In this document: positions 1 to 9,388 of the stretch, one piece after another | Numbering within the stretch: the first letter of the stretch is position 1 | How the letters are laid out: every line of letters starts with the position of its first letter | Assembly: GCA_048493715.1 (NCBI GenBank) | Contig: JBGDCZ010000005.1 | Span: 1 to 64,000, forward strand | Source: Arsenophonus sp048493715 | GTDB taxonomy: Bacteria; Pseudomonadota; Gammaproteobacteria; Enterobacterales; Enterobacteriaceae | Length of the DNA stretch: 64,000 nt | Direction of reading: 5' to 3' | Made by a program: the position numbers and the translations under genes | Notes under the pieces: generated by a model | What the model saw: only the letters and a program-made list of their open reading frames with translations | Database searches by the model: none | What the model was told of the DNA's origin: nothing

Positions 1-62
1 ATCGTCAATGTCAAAATAACGGAAGCCTTGCAAACGGGATACGTTCATATAGTTGAGTAATT

Positions 63-2207
63 ATGACCAATAGAAATGAAAAGAACAGTTTGCCTGCAAT
101 TACTTGTTATCCTGTATTTCATTTGTCGGTCAAGTAAGACAACATAGGTGTTATTACAATTGATGTTCCAGGCGAAAAAGTTAATACTTTAAAAGCGGAA
201 TTTGTCGAGCAGTTTTATACATTATTACAGTAAGCACAAGCAATAGCGTGTTTAAAAGGTATTATCATTATTTCAAATAAACCAGGTTGTTTTATTGCTG
301 GCGCTGATATTAGTATGGATTGCCAATTGTAAAACAAAAGAAGATAGCAAGCCGACTTGCTATGACCGGCCAGAAGTTATTTAACCTGGTAGAAAATTAT
401 CCGTTACCAATTGTAGCCGCAACTGATGGTGTATGTTTAAGTGGTTGATTAGAACTAGTGCTTGCTTTGTCATATAAGATTTATACCTTATCAGATAAAA
501 CACGTCTGGGCTTGCCTGAGGTGAAATTAGGCTTATTCTGGAGGAACATAACGGTTACCACGTTTAATCGGTTTGAGCAAAGCATTAGTTTTAATTCTAA
601 CTGGGCGACACAGTTAAGGCCAAAGCAATCATTAAAACTGGGGTTAGTAGACGATATTGTTCCAGCAGAAATTTTATTGGCCACGGCAAATTAGCTGGAT
701 TAATCGAGGAAAAAACAAAACATGTTTGCCTCTCATACAACGTTTTTCAGAATTAGCCATTATCAGAAATATCCTATTCAGGCTAGTTAAAAATAAAATA
801 CTTTACAAAAAGTAAAGGTCATTATCCAGCGCTAGAAAAAGCAATTTCAGTGATTGCTTCCGGTTATGAAAAAGGGGTGGAAGCCTGGCTTATGGCAGAA
901 ATAAAAGCCTTTGGAGAACTAGTAATGACGCCAGAATCGATCGCTTTAAGAAGTCTTTTTTTCGACTTCGCTAAAAAATGAAATGGGTAGTTTTGAAAAA
1001 TCTGCGACAATTCATCAGGTGGGTGTGTTAGGTGGTGGACTCATGGGAGGTGGTATTGCCTTTGTTACCGCTGCTCGTGGCAGATTACCTGTTCGCGTGA
1101 AGGATATTAATAATAAAGGGCTTAATCAGGCATTAAAATTTAGTTGGGATCGCTTAACGGAACAAGTTAAACGTAAACGTGTGCTTGGACGAGAGTGTGA
1201 TCAACAGATAATGTTAATTTCAGGCATACTGGATTATAAGGGATTTGAAAAGGCCGAAATTGTCGTTGAGGCTGTTTTTGAAGATTTAGTATTAAAGCGT
1301 AAAATGGTAGCTGAAGTAGAGGCAATAACATTAAATCGAACTATATTTGTTTCTAATACATCTTCGCTGCCAATTCATAAAATTGCGGAATTTGCTAAGT
1401 ACCCTGAACGTATCATTGGACTTAGTTACTTTAGTCCAGTTGATAAAACGCCATTGGTTGAAGTGATTCCTCATAGTAAGACGAGCGATAAAGCGATTGC
1501 GACTGCCATATACATTAGCCAAAAAACAGGGTAAAGCCTCAATATATTGTTGCTGATAACGTTGGCTTTTATGTTAACAGTATATTGGCTCCCTATATTG
1601 CTGAAGCTACATCTTGTCTATTAGCTGGGGAGCTAATTGAGCATATCGATAATGCTGTGGTTAATTTTAGTTTTCCTGTTGGTCCATTTAACTTGTTGGA
1701 CGAAGTAGGAATTGATGTAGTCACTAAAATTATGCCGGTGCTTGGTGAACGATTTCCTGTTCCTTCAGAACTTAATATCATATTGGAAGATGATAAAAGG
1801 GACGCAAAAATGGCCGTGGATTTTATCTTTATGGTAAAAGTAATTGGCCATGGCATAAAAAACGGCGTCAAGTCGACACAACCATTTTATGAATTACTTA
1901 ATATTCAACCTAAAACAATTTTATCAGAAAAAGAAATTGTCCAGCTTTGTATTATGCTGATGTGAGCGAAGCTGCTTGTTGTTTAGGGGAAGGGGTTATT
2001 CGTCAGGTAAATGATGGTGAGATTGGTTCAGTGTTTGTAATAGGTTTTCACACTTTTACCGGCGGGCGATTTCGATATATGGATCAGCAAGGTTTATCGA
2101 ATATTGTTGACACCATGTATAAACTCGCACAGGAATATGGTAACAATTTTGTTCCTTATGAAAGGTTAAGGCAAAGGATAAAAACTAATAAAAAATTCTA
2201 TCAGTAG
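63..2207 (+). pseudogene. fadJ: Fatty-acid oxidation complex alpha subunit, broken
   Basis: The intact family member is a bifunctional enoyl-CoA hydratase / 3-hydroxyacyl-CoA dehydrogenase of anaerobic beta-oxidation. Collinear pieces are readable in different frames: the N-terminal hydratase segment (GVITIDVPGEKVNTLKAEF, then FIAGADI near 290-310), LGLPEVKLGL near 500, the NAD-binding motif GVLGGGLMGGGIAFVTA near 1020, FVSNTSSLPIHKIAEFA near 1345 and a C-terminal dehydrogenase part ending at 2207. In-frame stops near 136 and 230 and several frameshifts break it. The order of parts over about 2.1 kb matches the roughly 714-residue family length, so this is point decay and not truncation. The original start is probably the ATG at 63. 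The fadI partner would lie to the left and is not identifiable in the first 60 bases. No function is expected. Confidence 0.93.
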
Positions 2208-2449
2208 TTGATTAGTATTAGCAACTTAAACCCTAGTAGTATCATGGTCTTAAACGTATTTTCTATTTAACTCGATATAAAATAAGCTTTTTTCTATTTT
2301 TATTAAAATAAAGTGTTTCCTTTTTTGTGATTTTAGTGCAGAATCTCGGGTTACTTGCCCTGCATATTTTCCGACAACAACATTAGCGAGTCATGAGAGG
2401 ACCTCCTATGTAGGGGTTGGGTGAAGATATTTTACTCAAATGGTGGATT

Positions 2450-2953
2450 ATGCAAGTTTTTATTATGCGTCATGGTGACGCAACACTAAATACAATCAAT
2501 GATGAAGCTAGAGAGCTTACACTTGAGGGAATAGACGAATCTAAATTAATGGCCAGTTGGTTAGCACAACAAAATCCAGTATTCGAACGAGTGTTCACGA
2601 GTCCATATTTAAGAGCAGTACAAACTTATCAAGCAATGCAGCCATTATTGCCGTATTCAGGAGAACATGAAGTTTTATCTGAACTTATACCAGATGGAGA
2701 TCCGCAACGTATTGCTAATTATTTACAATTACTTGCAGAAGAAGGTATAAGAACAGCATTGATTATTTCTCATTTACCATTAGTCAGTTATTTGGTATCA
2801 GCTTTATGCCCACAAGAAATTCCGCCTATGTTTACAACATCTGCAATTGCTTATGTAGAGATCAATACCGAAATCCATCACGCTGAATATAGATGGCAAC
2901 GAGAGCCTTCTCAAATATTACAAAGTGTTAATAAACTAGCGGCACATTTCTAG
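2450..2953 (+). CDS. sixA: Phosphohistidine phosphatase SixA
   Basis: Small histidine-phosphatase-superfamily enzyme (167 residues) that removes phosphate from phosphohistidine; in E. coli it acts on the nitrogen PTS protein NPr and was first linked to the ArcB HPt domain. The start is placed at the ATG at 2450 because the protein then begins MQVFIMRHGDA, with the RHG catalytic motif at residues 7-9 as in the family, and a GGTGGA ribosome-binding site lies just upstream. An in-frame upstream extension to 2417 has no family support. TSPYLRAVQT near residue 48 and the second catalytic histidine in SHLPLVSYL complete the fold. It lies downstream of dead fadJ and converges with smrB. It looks intact. 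Confidence 0.93.
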   Translation: MQVFIMRHGDATLNTINDEARELTLEGIDESKLMASWLAQQNPVFERVFTSPYLRAVQTYQAMQPLLPYSGEHEVLSELIPDGDPQRIANYLQLLAEEGIRTALIISHLPLVSYLVSALCPQEIPPMFTTSAIAYVEINTEIHHAEYRWQREPSQILQSVNKLAAHF

Positions 2954-2968
2954 CTTTAATTAGATTTG

Positions 2969-3517
2969 CTATCGGTACTGAGTTTCATCAATTTCGACCA
3001 GGATAAGCAACGAGGCGTTACCTCCCCAAATTTTAGGGGCTTGATAAAAAGCAGTGATATTAGGATGTTGAGCAAGCCAAAGGGGAATTTGCTGTTTTAA
3101 AATGTGCTTTCCGTGACCATGCATAATACAGGCACAATGGATGTTATCTCGATAGCAAGCTGCGATCAGTGTGCCAATTTCTTGTTTAGCTTGTCGTTGT
3201 GAAAAACCATGTAAATCGAGAAATAGTTCAGGAGTATAATCACCCCGGCGGAGTTTTTTTAGTTCAAAAGGGTTAATATCAGATCGTATATAACGAGTTG
3301 GACCATCTTCTTGCAGAAGCGGTTGATATTCATCGGAAAAGTAAAAACTAGCGTCTAGTTGTTCTTGGAGCAAACGTTTTGTCACAAGTTGTGATTTTAT
3401 TCGCTGATGTCGTGGTGGTGAATGACTAACGGTATCATGTAGTAAAGGTTTAGTTCCTGCGATAGTTTCCTTAAATAGTTTAATTTCCTCAGTAGTTAGT
3501 TTGAACTTATTTTTCAT
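2969..3517 (-). CDS. smrB: Ribosome rescue endonuclease SmrB
   Basis: Smr-domain endonuclease that in E. coli cuts mRNA between collided ribosomes and so starts rescue. The N-terminal extension, with YFSDEYQPLLQ near residue 60, is followed by the Smr domain with the signature LFLDLHGFSQRQAKQE (DLHG) and MHGHGKHILKQQ (HGxG), both typical of the catalytic core. Three ATGs lie in tandem (3523, 3520, 3517 as the 5' positions). The third gives MKNKFKLTTEE, which lines up with the E. coli start, and no clear Shine-Dalgarno separates them. At about 182 residues it has the family length. It converges with sixA and diverges from prmB. Retention amid gene loss suggests a kept quality-control function. 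Confidence 0.92.
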   Translation of the reverse strand: MKNKFKLTTEEIKLFKETIAGTKPLLHDTVSHSPPRHQRIKSQLVTKRLLQEQLDASFYFSDEYQPLLQEDGPTRYIRSDINPFELKKLRRGDYTPELFLDLHGFSQRQAKQEIGTLIAACYRDNIHCACIMHGHGKHILKQQIPLWLAQHPNITAFYQAPKIWGGNASLLILVEIDETQYR

Positions 3518-3738
3518 CATCATTTTATCAATCAGTTAGTCAATTATTCTTTAAGTTTATCTTAATCTTGTTCTTATTACCTTCCTTATGAGCAGCAAAC
3601 TTAATGAGAGCTTGGTTGTATCTAACGTTAAATAATATGATACCTATAAAATTCACTAACAATAAGCTGATTTGTTGGGTAGTTCATGGCAGAATATCAG
3701 TTTTAAATATATCAACTTTATTTTTGGTTGGAGGAGTT

Positions 3739-4671
3739 TTGGACAAAATTTTTGTTGATGAGGCAGTTACGGAACTACATACCATGCAAGATATGTTGCG
3801 TTGGGTAGTCAGTCGGTTTAATGCAGCAAATATTTATTACGGTCATGGCACGGATAATTCTTGGGATGAAGCTTTACAACTTGTTTTGCCATCACTTTTT
3901 TTACCATTGGATACACCGCAATCATTATGGGCTTGTCGTCTAACGATAAGTGAACGTCAGCGTATTGTTGAGCGAGTCTTACGCCGTATTAATGATCATA
4001 TTCCCGTTGCTTATTTAACTAATAAAGCTTGGTTTTGTGAACACGAGTTTTATGTGGATGAGCGTGTTTTGATCCCCCGTTCACCGATAGGCGAACTGAT
4101 TAATAAGCATTTTGAGGGGATTATTGCTTATGAACCTACAACCATATTAGATATTTGTACTGGCAGTGGATGTATTGCTATTGCCTGTGCTTATGAATTT
4201 TCGGCAGCGCAAATTGATGCGGTTGATATTTCTGCTGATGTATTAGCTGTAGCTGAACAAAACATTATAGCTCATGGATTTTCTGAGCGTGTGGTACCGA
4301 TTCGCTCTGATTTATTTCGAGATATGCCGCTAATTAAATATGATGTAATCGTTACTAATCCACCTTATGTGAATGTTGAAGATATGTTTGATTTACCAGC
4401 TGAATATCTGGTAGAGCCTAAACTAGCACTTGCTGCTGGCTCTGATGGGTTAAAACTTGTCAGACGAATTTTAGCTAATGCCGCACGCTTCCTAACGGAA
4501 AATGGTGTACTCATTTGTGAGGTTGGTAATAGTATGATAAATCTTATTGAGCAATATCCAGATATTCCTTTCACTTGGTTAACTTTCGAATATGGTGGAG
4601 ATGGGGTATTCATATTGACACAAAATCAACTTATTGAATATAAAGAAAAATTTAAATTATTTGTTGATTAG
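3739..4671 (+). CDS. prmB: Ribosomal protein uL3 glutamine methyltransferase PrmB
   Basis: S-adenosylmethionine-dependent N5-glutamine methyltransferase that modifies ribosomal protein L3, aiding 50S assembly. Chosen start is TTG at 3739: it gives a protein beginning (M)DKIFVDEAV and 310 residues long, as in E. coli, and a GGAGGAG box at 3730-3736 lies directly before it (spacing is tight). The open frame continues upstream to an ATG at 3604, but that extension has no family match. Visible motifs are the PrmB/HemK linker VLIPRSPIGELI, the SAM-binding loop DICTGSGCIAIA and the catalytic NPPY motif in IVTNPPYVNVEDM. It is followed 76 bp later by aroC, the usual neighbour. Intact. Confidence 0.94.
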   Translation: MDKIFVDEAVTELHTMQDMLRWVVSRFNAANIYYGHGTDNSWDEALQLVLPSLFLPLDTPQSLWACRLTISERQRIVERVLRRINDHIPVAYLTNKAWFCEHEFYVDERVLIPRSPIGELINKHFEGIIAYEPTTILDICTGSGCIAIACAYEFSAAQIDAVDISADVLAVAEQNIIAHGFSERVVPIRSDLFRDMPLIKYDVIVTNPPYVNVEDMFDLPAEYLVEPKLALAAGSDGLKLVRRILANAARFLTENGVLICEVGNSMINLIEQYPDIPFTWLTFEYGGDGVFILTQNQLIEYKEKFKLFVD

Positions 4672-4747
4672 TAGGTAATTGTATTTTTTCATAAAATAAT
4701 TTATTTGTTGATTTCTAATGAATGAGAAAAAATAGGAAACATACGGA

Positions 4748-5809
4748 ATGGCAGGAAATTCAATTGGACAGCTTTTTCGTGTTACCACATTTGGTGAGTC
4801 TCATGGCTTAGCGTTAGGGTGTGTAGTTGATGGTGTTCCTCCTGGCATGGCATTGTCGGAAGAAGATCTACAAACTGACTTAGATCGTCGTCGGCCTGGT
4901 ACTTCTTGTTACATGACTCAGCGTCGTGAACTTGATCAGGTTAAAATTTTGTCCGGTGTTTTTAATGGCATGACGACAGGAACTCCCATTGGGTTGTTGA
5001 TTAAAAATCAAGATCAACGGTCACAGGATTATAATGACATCAAGGATATTTTTCGTCCTGGGCATGCAGATTATACCTACCAACAAAAATACGGTTTATG
5101 TGACTACCGTGGTGGTGGACGTGCTTCAGCTCGTGAAACGGCGATGCGGGTGGCAGCAGGAGCAATTGCTAAAAAATATTTGCAACAAAAACTAGGAATA
5201 ACTATTCGGGCTTATTTAAGTCAAATGGGGGATATTTGTTGTGAATTAAAGGATTGGAGTCTAGTTGAACAGAATCCTTTCTTTTGCCCTGATGCAACAA
5301 AATTGGCAGCTTTAGATGCCTTGCTACGATCATTGAAAAAAGAAGGTAATTCTATTGGTGCTAAAGTTACCGTTATTGCTGAGCATGTTCCGGCTGGATT
5401 GGGTGAACCTGTTTTTGATCGATTGGATGCGGATATTGCCCATGCAATGATGAGTATCAATGCGGTTAAAGGTGTCGAAATTGGTGCTGGTTTTCAGGTG
5501 GTAAGGCTAAAAGGCGATCAAAATCGGGATGAGTTAACTCACGACGGATTTGTCACTAATCATGCTGGCGGCATATTAGGGGGCATAAGTAGTAGTCAAC
5601 CAATCATTGCTCATTTAGCTTTAAAGCCAACTTCCAGTATCAGTATACCGGGTAGAACTATTAATCAGCAAGGTAATGAGGTCGAAGTGATCACAAAAGG
5701 GCGTCATGATTCCTGTGTTGGTATTCGAGCGGTGCCGATAGCCGAAGCGATGATGGCAATAGTGCTTATCGATCATTTTTTACGCTATCGAGCTCAGTGT
5801 GGTGAATAA
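4748..5809 (+). CDS. aroC: Chorismate synthase
   Basis: Last enzyme of the shikimate pathway: converts 5-enolpyruvylshikimate 3-phosphate to chorismate, using reduced FMN as cofactor, in the cytosol. The 353-residue product has the full family length. It opens with MAGNSIGQLFRVTTFGESHG, which contains the first chorismate-synthase signature with the catalytic histidine in GESHG. It also carries the internal region DYRGGGRASARETAMRVAAG (second signature) and a late RHDSCVGIRAVPIAEAM motif with the aspartate of RHD. An AGGA ribosome-binding site precedes the ATG. It follows prmB and precedes the dead epmC. Chorismate made here can no longer feed menaquinone through the local menF/menD remnants but can still supply aromatic amino acids, folate and ubiquinone. 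Confidence 0.97.
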   Translation: MAGNSIGQLFRVTTFGESHGLALGCVVDGVPPGMALSEEDLQTDLDRRRPGTSCYMTQRRELDQVKILSGVFNGMTTGTPIGLLIKNQDQRSQDYNDIKDIFRPGHADYTYQQKYGLCDYRGGGRASARETAMRVAAGAIAKKYLQQKLGITIRAYLSQMGDICCELKDWSLVEQNPFFCPDATKLAALDALLRSLKKEGNSIGAKVTVIAEHVPAGLGEPVFDRLDADIAHAMMSINAVKGVEIGAGFQVVRLKGDQNRDELTHDGFVTNHAGGILGGISSSQPIIAHLALKPTSSISIPGRTINQQGNEVEVITKGRHDSCVGIRAVPIAEAMMAIVLIDHFLRYRAQCGE

Positions 5810-5839
5810 GCTTTTTAATCGTATGATGTTGAAATATTA

Positions 5840-6334
5840 ATGAAAGAACATGATTATAACCATTTTATTAACATTTTTAGTGAATGTTTTGAGGAAGAAT
5901 ACCGCACTCGTTTAATTAAAGGAGACGATAAACCTCTTTATCTGCTGGCAGATGATAAGATGCCGTATCATCGGATTATTTTTGCTCGAGGTTATTATGC
6001 TAGCGCTCTGCATGAAATTTCTCACTGGTGTATTGCTGGAGAAACTAGACGCTAACAAATAGATTTTGGTTATTGGTATTATCCAGATGGACGGAACGAG
6101 CAAACACAACGTGCTTTTGAGAAGGTTGAAGTGAAACCGTAAGCACTTGAATGGATGTTTTGTGTCGCAGCGGCGTTTCCTTTTAATGTCAGCTGCGATA
6201 GTTTAGCTGCTGATTTTGAGCCAGAGCGGCTTGCTTTCCAGCGAAAAGTCTATCAACAAGTGATGAACTATCTTGCAAATGGGATGCCGACCAGAGCTGA
6301 AAGATTTATTCGTGGTCTGCAGTTGTATTTATAA
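5840..6334 (+). pseudogene. epmC: Elongation factor P hydroxylase EpmC (YfcM), broken
   Basis: The family hydroxylates the beta-lysylated lysine of elongation factor P, a final and largely dispensable maturation step. The reading frame starts intact (MKEHDYNHFINIFSECF) with the conserved ALHEISHWCIAG motif (the HExxH-like metal site) and then meets TAA at 6053-6055. The same frame continues past the stop with IDFGYWYYPDGRNEQTQ, meets a second TAA after VEVKP, and resumes with ALEWMFCVAAAFPFNVSCD down to a stop at 6332-6334. Thus two nonsense mutations in one continuous frame inactivate it; the second sits where E. coli has Gln. Order aroC-epmC-yfcL-mnmC is the ancestral one. The first 71 residues could still be made but lack most of the domain. 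Confidence 0.9.
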
Positions 6335-6413
6335 TACTCCTCCCTTAATGAAGCAGAATTTCATTTATCCCGAAGTTCTTTGATAAATTTAGCTAGTGCA
6401 AAAGTACTAAACA

Positions 6414-6689
6414 ATGCTTGCGGAATTTGAAAAACGTATTTTAACTCAAATTGATAACAATGTTGATCATGCCAGTCAAGATGAGCTTTTTGCTGGTGGT
6501 TATTTACGTGGACATTTAACATTAGCCGTCGCCGAATTAGAAATGGAAAATGGAAATAATATCGAGGCACTTTCTAACCGTGTCGAAAAGAGTATTTATA
6601 CGGTAATTAAGGCCGGTGAATTGAGTCCTCCTGATCAACAATTAATATTAAATACCTGGAGAGAATTATTAAAAAACGCGGCTGAATGA
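6414..6689 (+). CDS. yfcL: YfcL family protein of unknown function
   Basis: A 91-residue acidic, mostly helical cytoplasmic protein matching E. coli YfcL through the segment DHASQDELFAGGYLRGHLTL and AGELSPPDQQLI. No catalytic motif or membrane segment is visible, and the family has no assigned function. The start ATG at 6414 gives MLAEFEKRIL, aligned with the E. coli start. It is the only intact gene between epmC (dead) and a dead acetyltransferase and mnmC, so its open frame is notable: at this density of decay a dispensable gene of this size might well have been hit. The confidence refers to the family name, not to a function. Confidence 0.85.
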   Translation: MLAEFEKRILTQIDNNVDHASQDELFAGGYLRGHLTLAVAELEMENGNNIEALSNRVEKSIYTVIKAGELSPPDQQLILNTWRELLKNAAE

Positions 6690-6745
6690 GTAAAAAGAAA
6701 GTAAGCTTAACCAAGTATGGTTGGACTTTTTAAAATGGGGTAACA

Positions 6746-7253
6746 ATGTTTATTAGATTGGCAGTAGCCGATGAAGCAAAAAAGTTAGTCAATATTGAAC
6801 GTTCAGCGGCAACATTATTTCGGCAAATTGCAGCGCTTACTTGGGTGGCTGATGCGCAAGCAAAATCAGTTACTCAACATTAAAATTTATTATTGATGGT
6901 AATTGCTGGGTGGCAGTCAAGGATCAACAGCTTGTTAGTTTTATTCAAGTTGAAGTTATGGATCAAGCCTTACACATTTGGGAATTATCAGTTGCTAGCC
7001 AATGGCAGAGAAGAGGAATTGGCAAGGCTTTATTGCAACAAACTATTATGCAGACAAAACAATCAACCTGTGATCAGGTTACTTTAACTACTTTTCGTGA
7101 TGTTGTCTGGAATGGGCCCTATTATTAGAAATTAGGCTTTACTATTATTTTCCGCCAGAAAACTTAACCGCACCACTGCAAGCGATCCTAAAAAGCGAGG
7201 TGGTGTATGGATTTAGTGCCTCTTTGTGCCGCGCAATGCAGTATACCCTTTAA
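6746..7253 (+). pseudogene. GNAT-family N-acetyltransferase, broken
   Basis: Reading from ATG 6746 gives a typical GNAT opening (MFIRLAVADEAKKLVNIERS), but this frame stops at about 6883. The following part is read in a second frame: VAVKDQQLVSFIQVEVMD, then HIWELSVASQWQRRGIGKAL, which holds the acetyl-CoA pyrophosphate loop (Q-x-x-R-x-G-x-G) of the fold. A stop follows VWNGPYY, and the C-terminal part (PPENLTAPLQAILKSE, ending LCRAMQYTL) needs a third frame. All parts are collinear over about 170 codons, the normal family length. The substrate is unknown. Two frameshifts and a stop make it non-functional. Confidence 0.82.
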
Positions 7254-7281
7254 TGGATATCAACTACTTTTGCTAAATGAA

Positions 7282-9240
7282 CTAATTATCAAGTTTAACA
7301 GTCTGGTATTGTAATAATTTTCTTATCCAAAATCGGTTAGGATGGAGATTTGCTAGTGTGTCATCATCAAAAGGTAATGGTTCATCAAAAATTTGACTGC
7401 TAAGCAACTCAGCACAAAGCGGTGCGCTACATAATCCCCTGGCTCCCATGCTCCAAATAACAAACAGATTAGCATGAATCGGTGCGGGCAAAATATATTG
7501 CTGTTCAGTAATTTGTTTATCTAGCTGTGCATATTACAGCATAAGTTGATTAATATCTGGTATATTACCGACCATCGACCGACTATCGGCAGATGATCAC
7601 GCGTAATACAACGAATGCTTTGGCGTGCTACATTTTGGTTGATATCAATCTCTTGTGGCCACTCAACGTCGGGTAAACATGTCAATAGGCGAGTATGATT
7701 TTCTTGTTGCTCCAATGGGGAATATGCTAACTCAAGTTGATGGGGTTTATAGCTAGCTCCTAAGTAGTGATATTGATTATTAACTGGCGTTAAATAGCCG
7801 GCATAACAGTGCGTGGTTTGCAGTTGGCTGAGTGTGGCAGTGGTTGGGTATGGCTAACTTGTCCTCGAACAGTACTAACCGGCAATTTTTTGGTTTGTGA
7901 AAATAAAGGGAGTTGATGACCATTAGCGATAATAACGGTCTTATGGGTTATTTGTCGTTGTTTTTGTCCTTGCTGAAAGATCAGCTGCTAGTTAAACTTT
8001 GTTGCTGTGCATATTACCAACTATTAAATGTCAGTTCTGCTGGGCAGAACCAGCCGCCAGCTGGGTAGTAGATGCTGTTATGATTAACATCAGTTCCACA
8101 AATGGTTTGTAATGTTTGCCGTGTTTCATAGCGAGCAAAGCTAGCAGGCCAGTTTTTTGTCAATATTTGACTCATTTTTTACGTCTTTTTGCGTCATAAG
8201 CTAGCTAGACTAAGCCACTCCAGTCGTGACCAAATGAAACACTTAACTGCTGAAGTTGTGCGTAATAGCGTTTTACATAAGTAAAAGCAGTAATGAAAAA
8301 GCGCTCTAAGCTATCATCGCGACCAGTTAATACTGGATAAAGAGCGCCTTGTCGATTGCCGGAAGCATTTTGTGCCACGCAGGCATCCTGACAATATAAT
8401 GTTACCTGGCTTCCTCTACGTAATAAAGCAAGAGCGGTCATTATACTGGCAATACCACCACCAATAATTGCAATGTCATCAGTGTTAGAAGCGGCTTGCC
8501 GAGCAAATCACGGTTGTGGAGTAAGAGCAACCTGGTTAGCGGTAAGTGACCGACTAGCATTTCACGCTTACTGCCAAATCTTTTGATTTTTTTACTTGAA
8601 AACCTGCTTTTTTTAATCCACGACGAACAATATCTGCTGAGGTAAAAGTCGCAAAAGTTGACGCATTGCGTCCCCATTTTGCCATTGTAGTGAACAGTTG
8701 TTCACTCCACATTTGTGGATTTTAGCCGGCGCAAAAAAGTCTAAAAATCAATTATCTATTTTATTGAAAAAATTAGATTTTAATTGTGGTAATTGTCTGT
8801 TTATATCACCAAACCAGAGATCAAGTATGATTTTCCCATTTTCTATAACTATTATATGACAACCGGGTAACGATTGCGGCCATTGTTGACATATCTGTTT
8901 AGAAAAAGGTGCGAGCTCAGGCCAGCATTGATGAGCTCTAGTTAAATCGGCAATTGATAAGGGATATTTTTAAAACTGATATAGTGTAAACGCTTCAACT
9001 GACTTTCAGGCGCTTGATGTCGAAACTGAGTAAATAACTGACAAACTGCCATAAAGTTTAGGCCGGTACCAAAACCTGTTTCTGCGACAACGAATTGATT
9101 AGCGGTGTGAGAAAAGAAGCGTTTTGGCAATTGGTTACCGGCTAAAAAACATAACACGATTCTTCTAGACCATTTTGTTTGCAAAACTACCTACAATATT
9201 TTAAATAATTGGCTAATTCTAGCGAATTTAATATCAGTGT
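7282..9240 (-). pseudogene. mnmC: tRNA 5-methylaminomethyl-2-thiouridine bifunctional protein MnmC, broken
   Basis: MnmC completes mnm5s2U34 in tRNA: a C-terminal FAD oxidase domain turns cmnm5U to nm5U and an N-terminal methyltransferase makes mnm5U. Pieces on the minus strand are, in order from about 9200 downward, NGLEESCYVFLAGNQL and FVVAETGFGTGLNF (SAM-binding domain), FGSKREMLVGHLPL near 8580, the FAD-domain part with VTLYCQDACVAQNASGNRQGA near 8400, DHLPIVG near 7595 and a C-terminal FVIWSMGARGLCSAPLCAEL near 7440. They lie in different frames separated by stops and frameshifts. The span (about 1.95 kb) fits the roughly 660-residue family. The start end is uncertain because the first codons are degraded. 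Position between yfcL and divergent fabB is ancestral. Confidence 0.9.
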
Positions 9241-9296
9241 GCTAGGTATCGCTAAAATATAAAAGTGAGAGAAGATAATAATTTCTGCAATTTTTT

Positions 9297-9313
9297 ACCT
9301 GATCGGACTTGTT
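9297..9313 (+). promoter_or_regulatory. Probable FadR-binding site upstream of fabB
   Basis: The 17-base sequence acctgatcggacttgtt closely fits the FadR operator consensus and occupies the same place before fabB as the activating FadR site in E. coli. FadR activates fabB there when fatty acyl-CoA is scarce. It lies about 76-92 bp before the fabB start. Whether this genome still encodes fadR cannot be seen here. Confidence 0.62.
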
Positions 9314-9314
9314 C

Positions 9315-9332
9315 AGCGTACAAGTGTAAGCT
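9315..9332 (+). promoter_or_regulatory. Probable FabR operator upstream of fabB
   Basis: The near-palindrome agcgtacaagtgtaagct (half-sites AGCGTACA and TGTAAGCT, 7 of 8 positions symmetric) matches the FabR site found immediately downstream of the FadR site at E. coli fabB. FabR represses fabB and fabA in response to unsaturated acyl chains. The two sites are separated by one base, as expected for overlapping activator and repressor control. Confidence 0.62.
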
Positions 9333-9388
9333 AAAGTGACAGACTAAACTCCAAGTAAATGAATTTCGACTATGAGGTAATATAATCA

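Noticed and set aside
1..60. Possible 3' end of fadI
   Set aside because: A frame ending with a stop at 58-60 reads ...GYVHIVE, only faintly like the end of FadI; too short and degenerate to call.
2396..2420. Inverted repeat acctcctatgtaggggt before sixA
   Set aside because: Short imperfect symmetry without a T-run or known operator pattern; likely chance.
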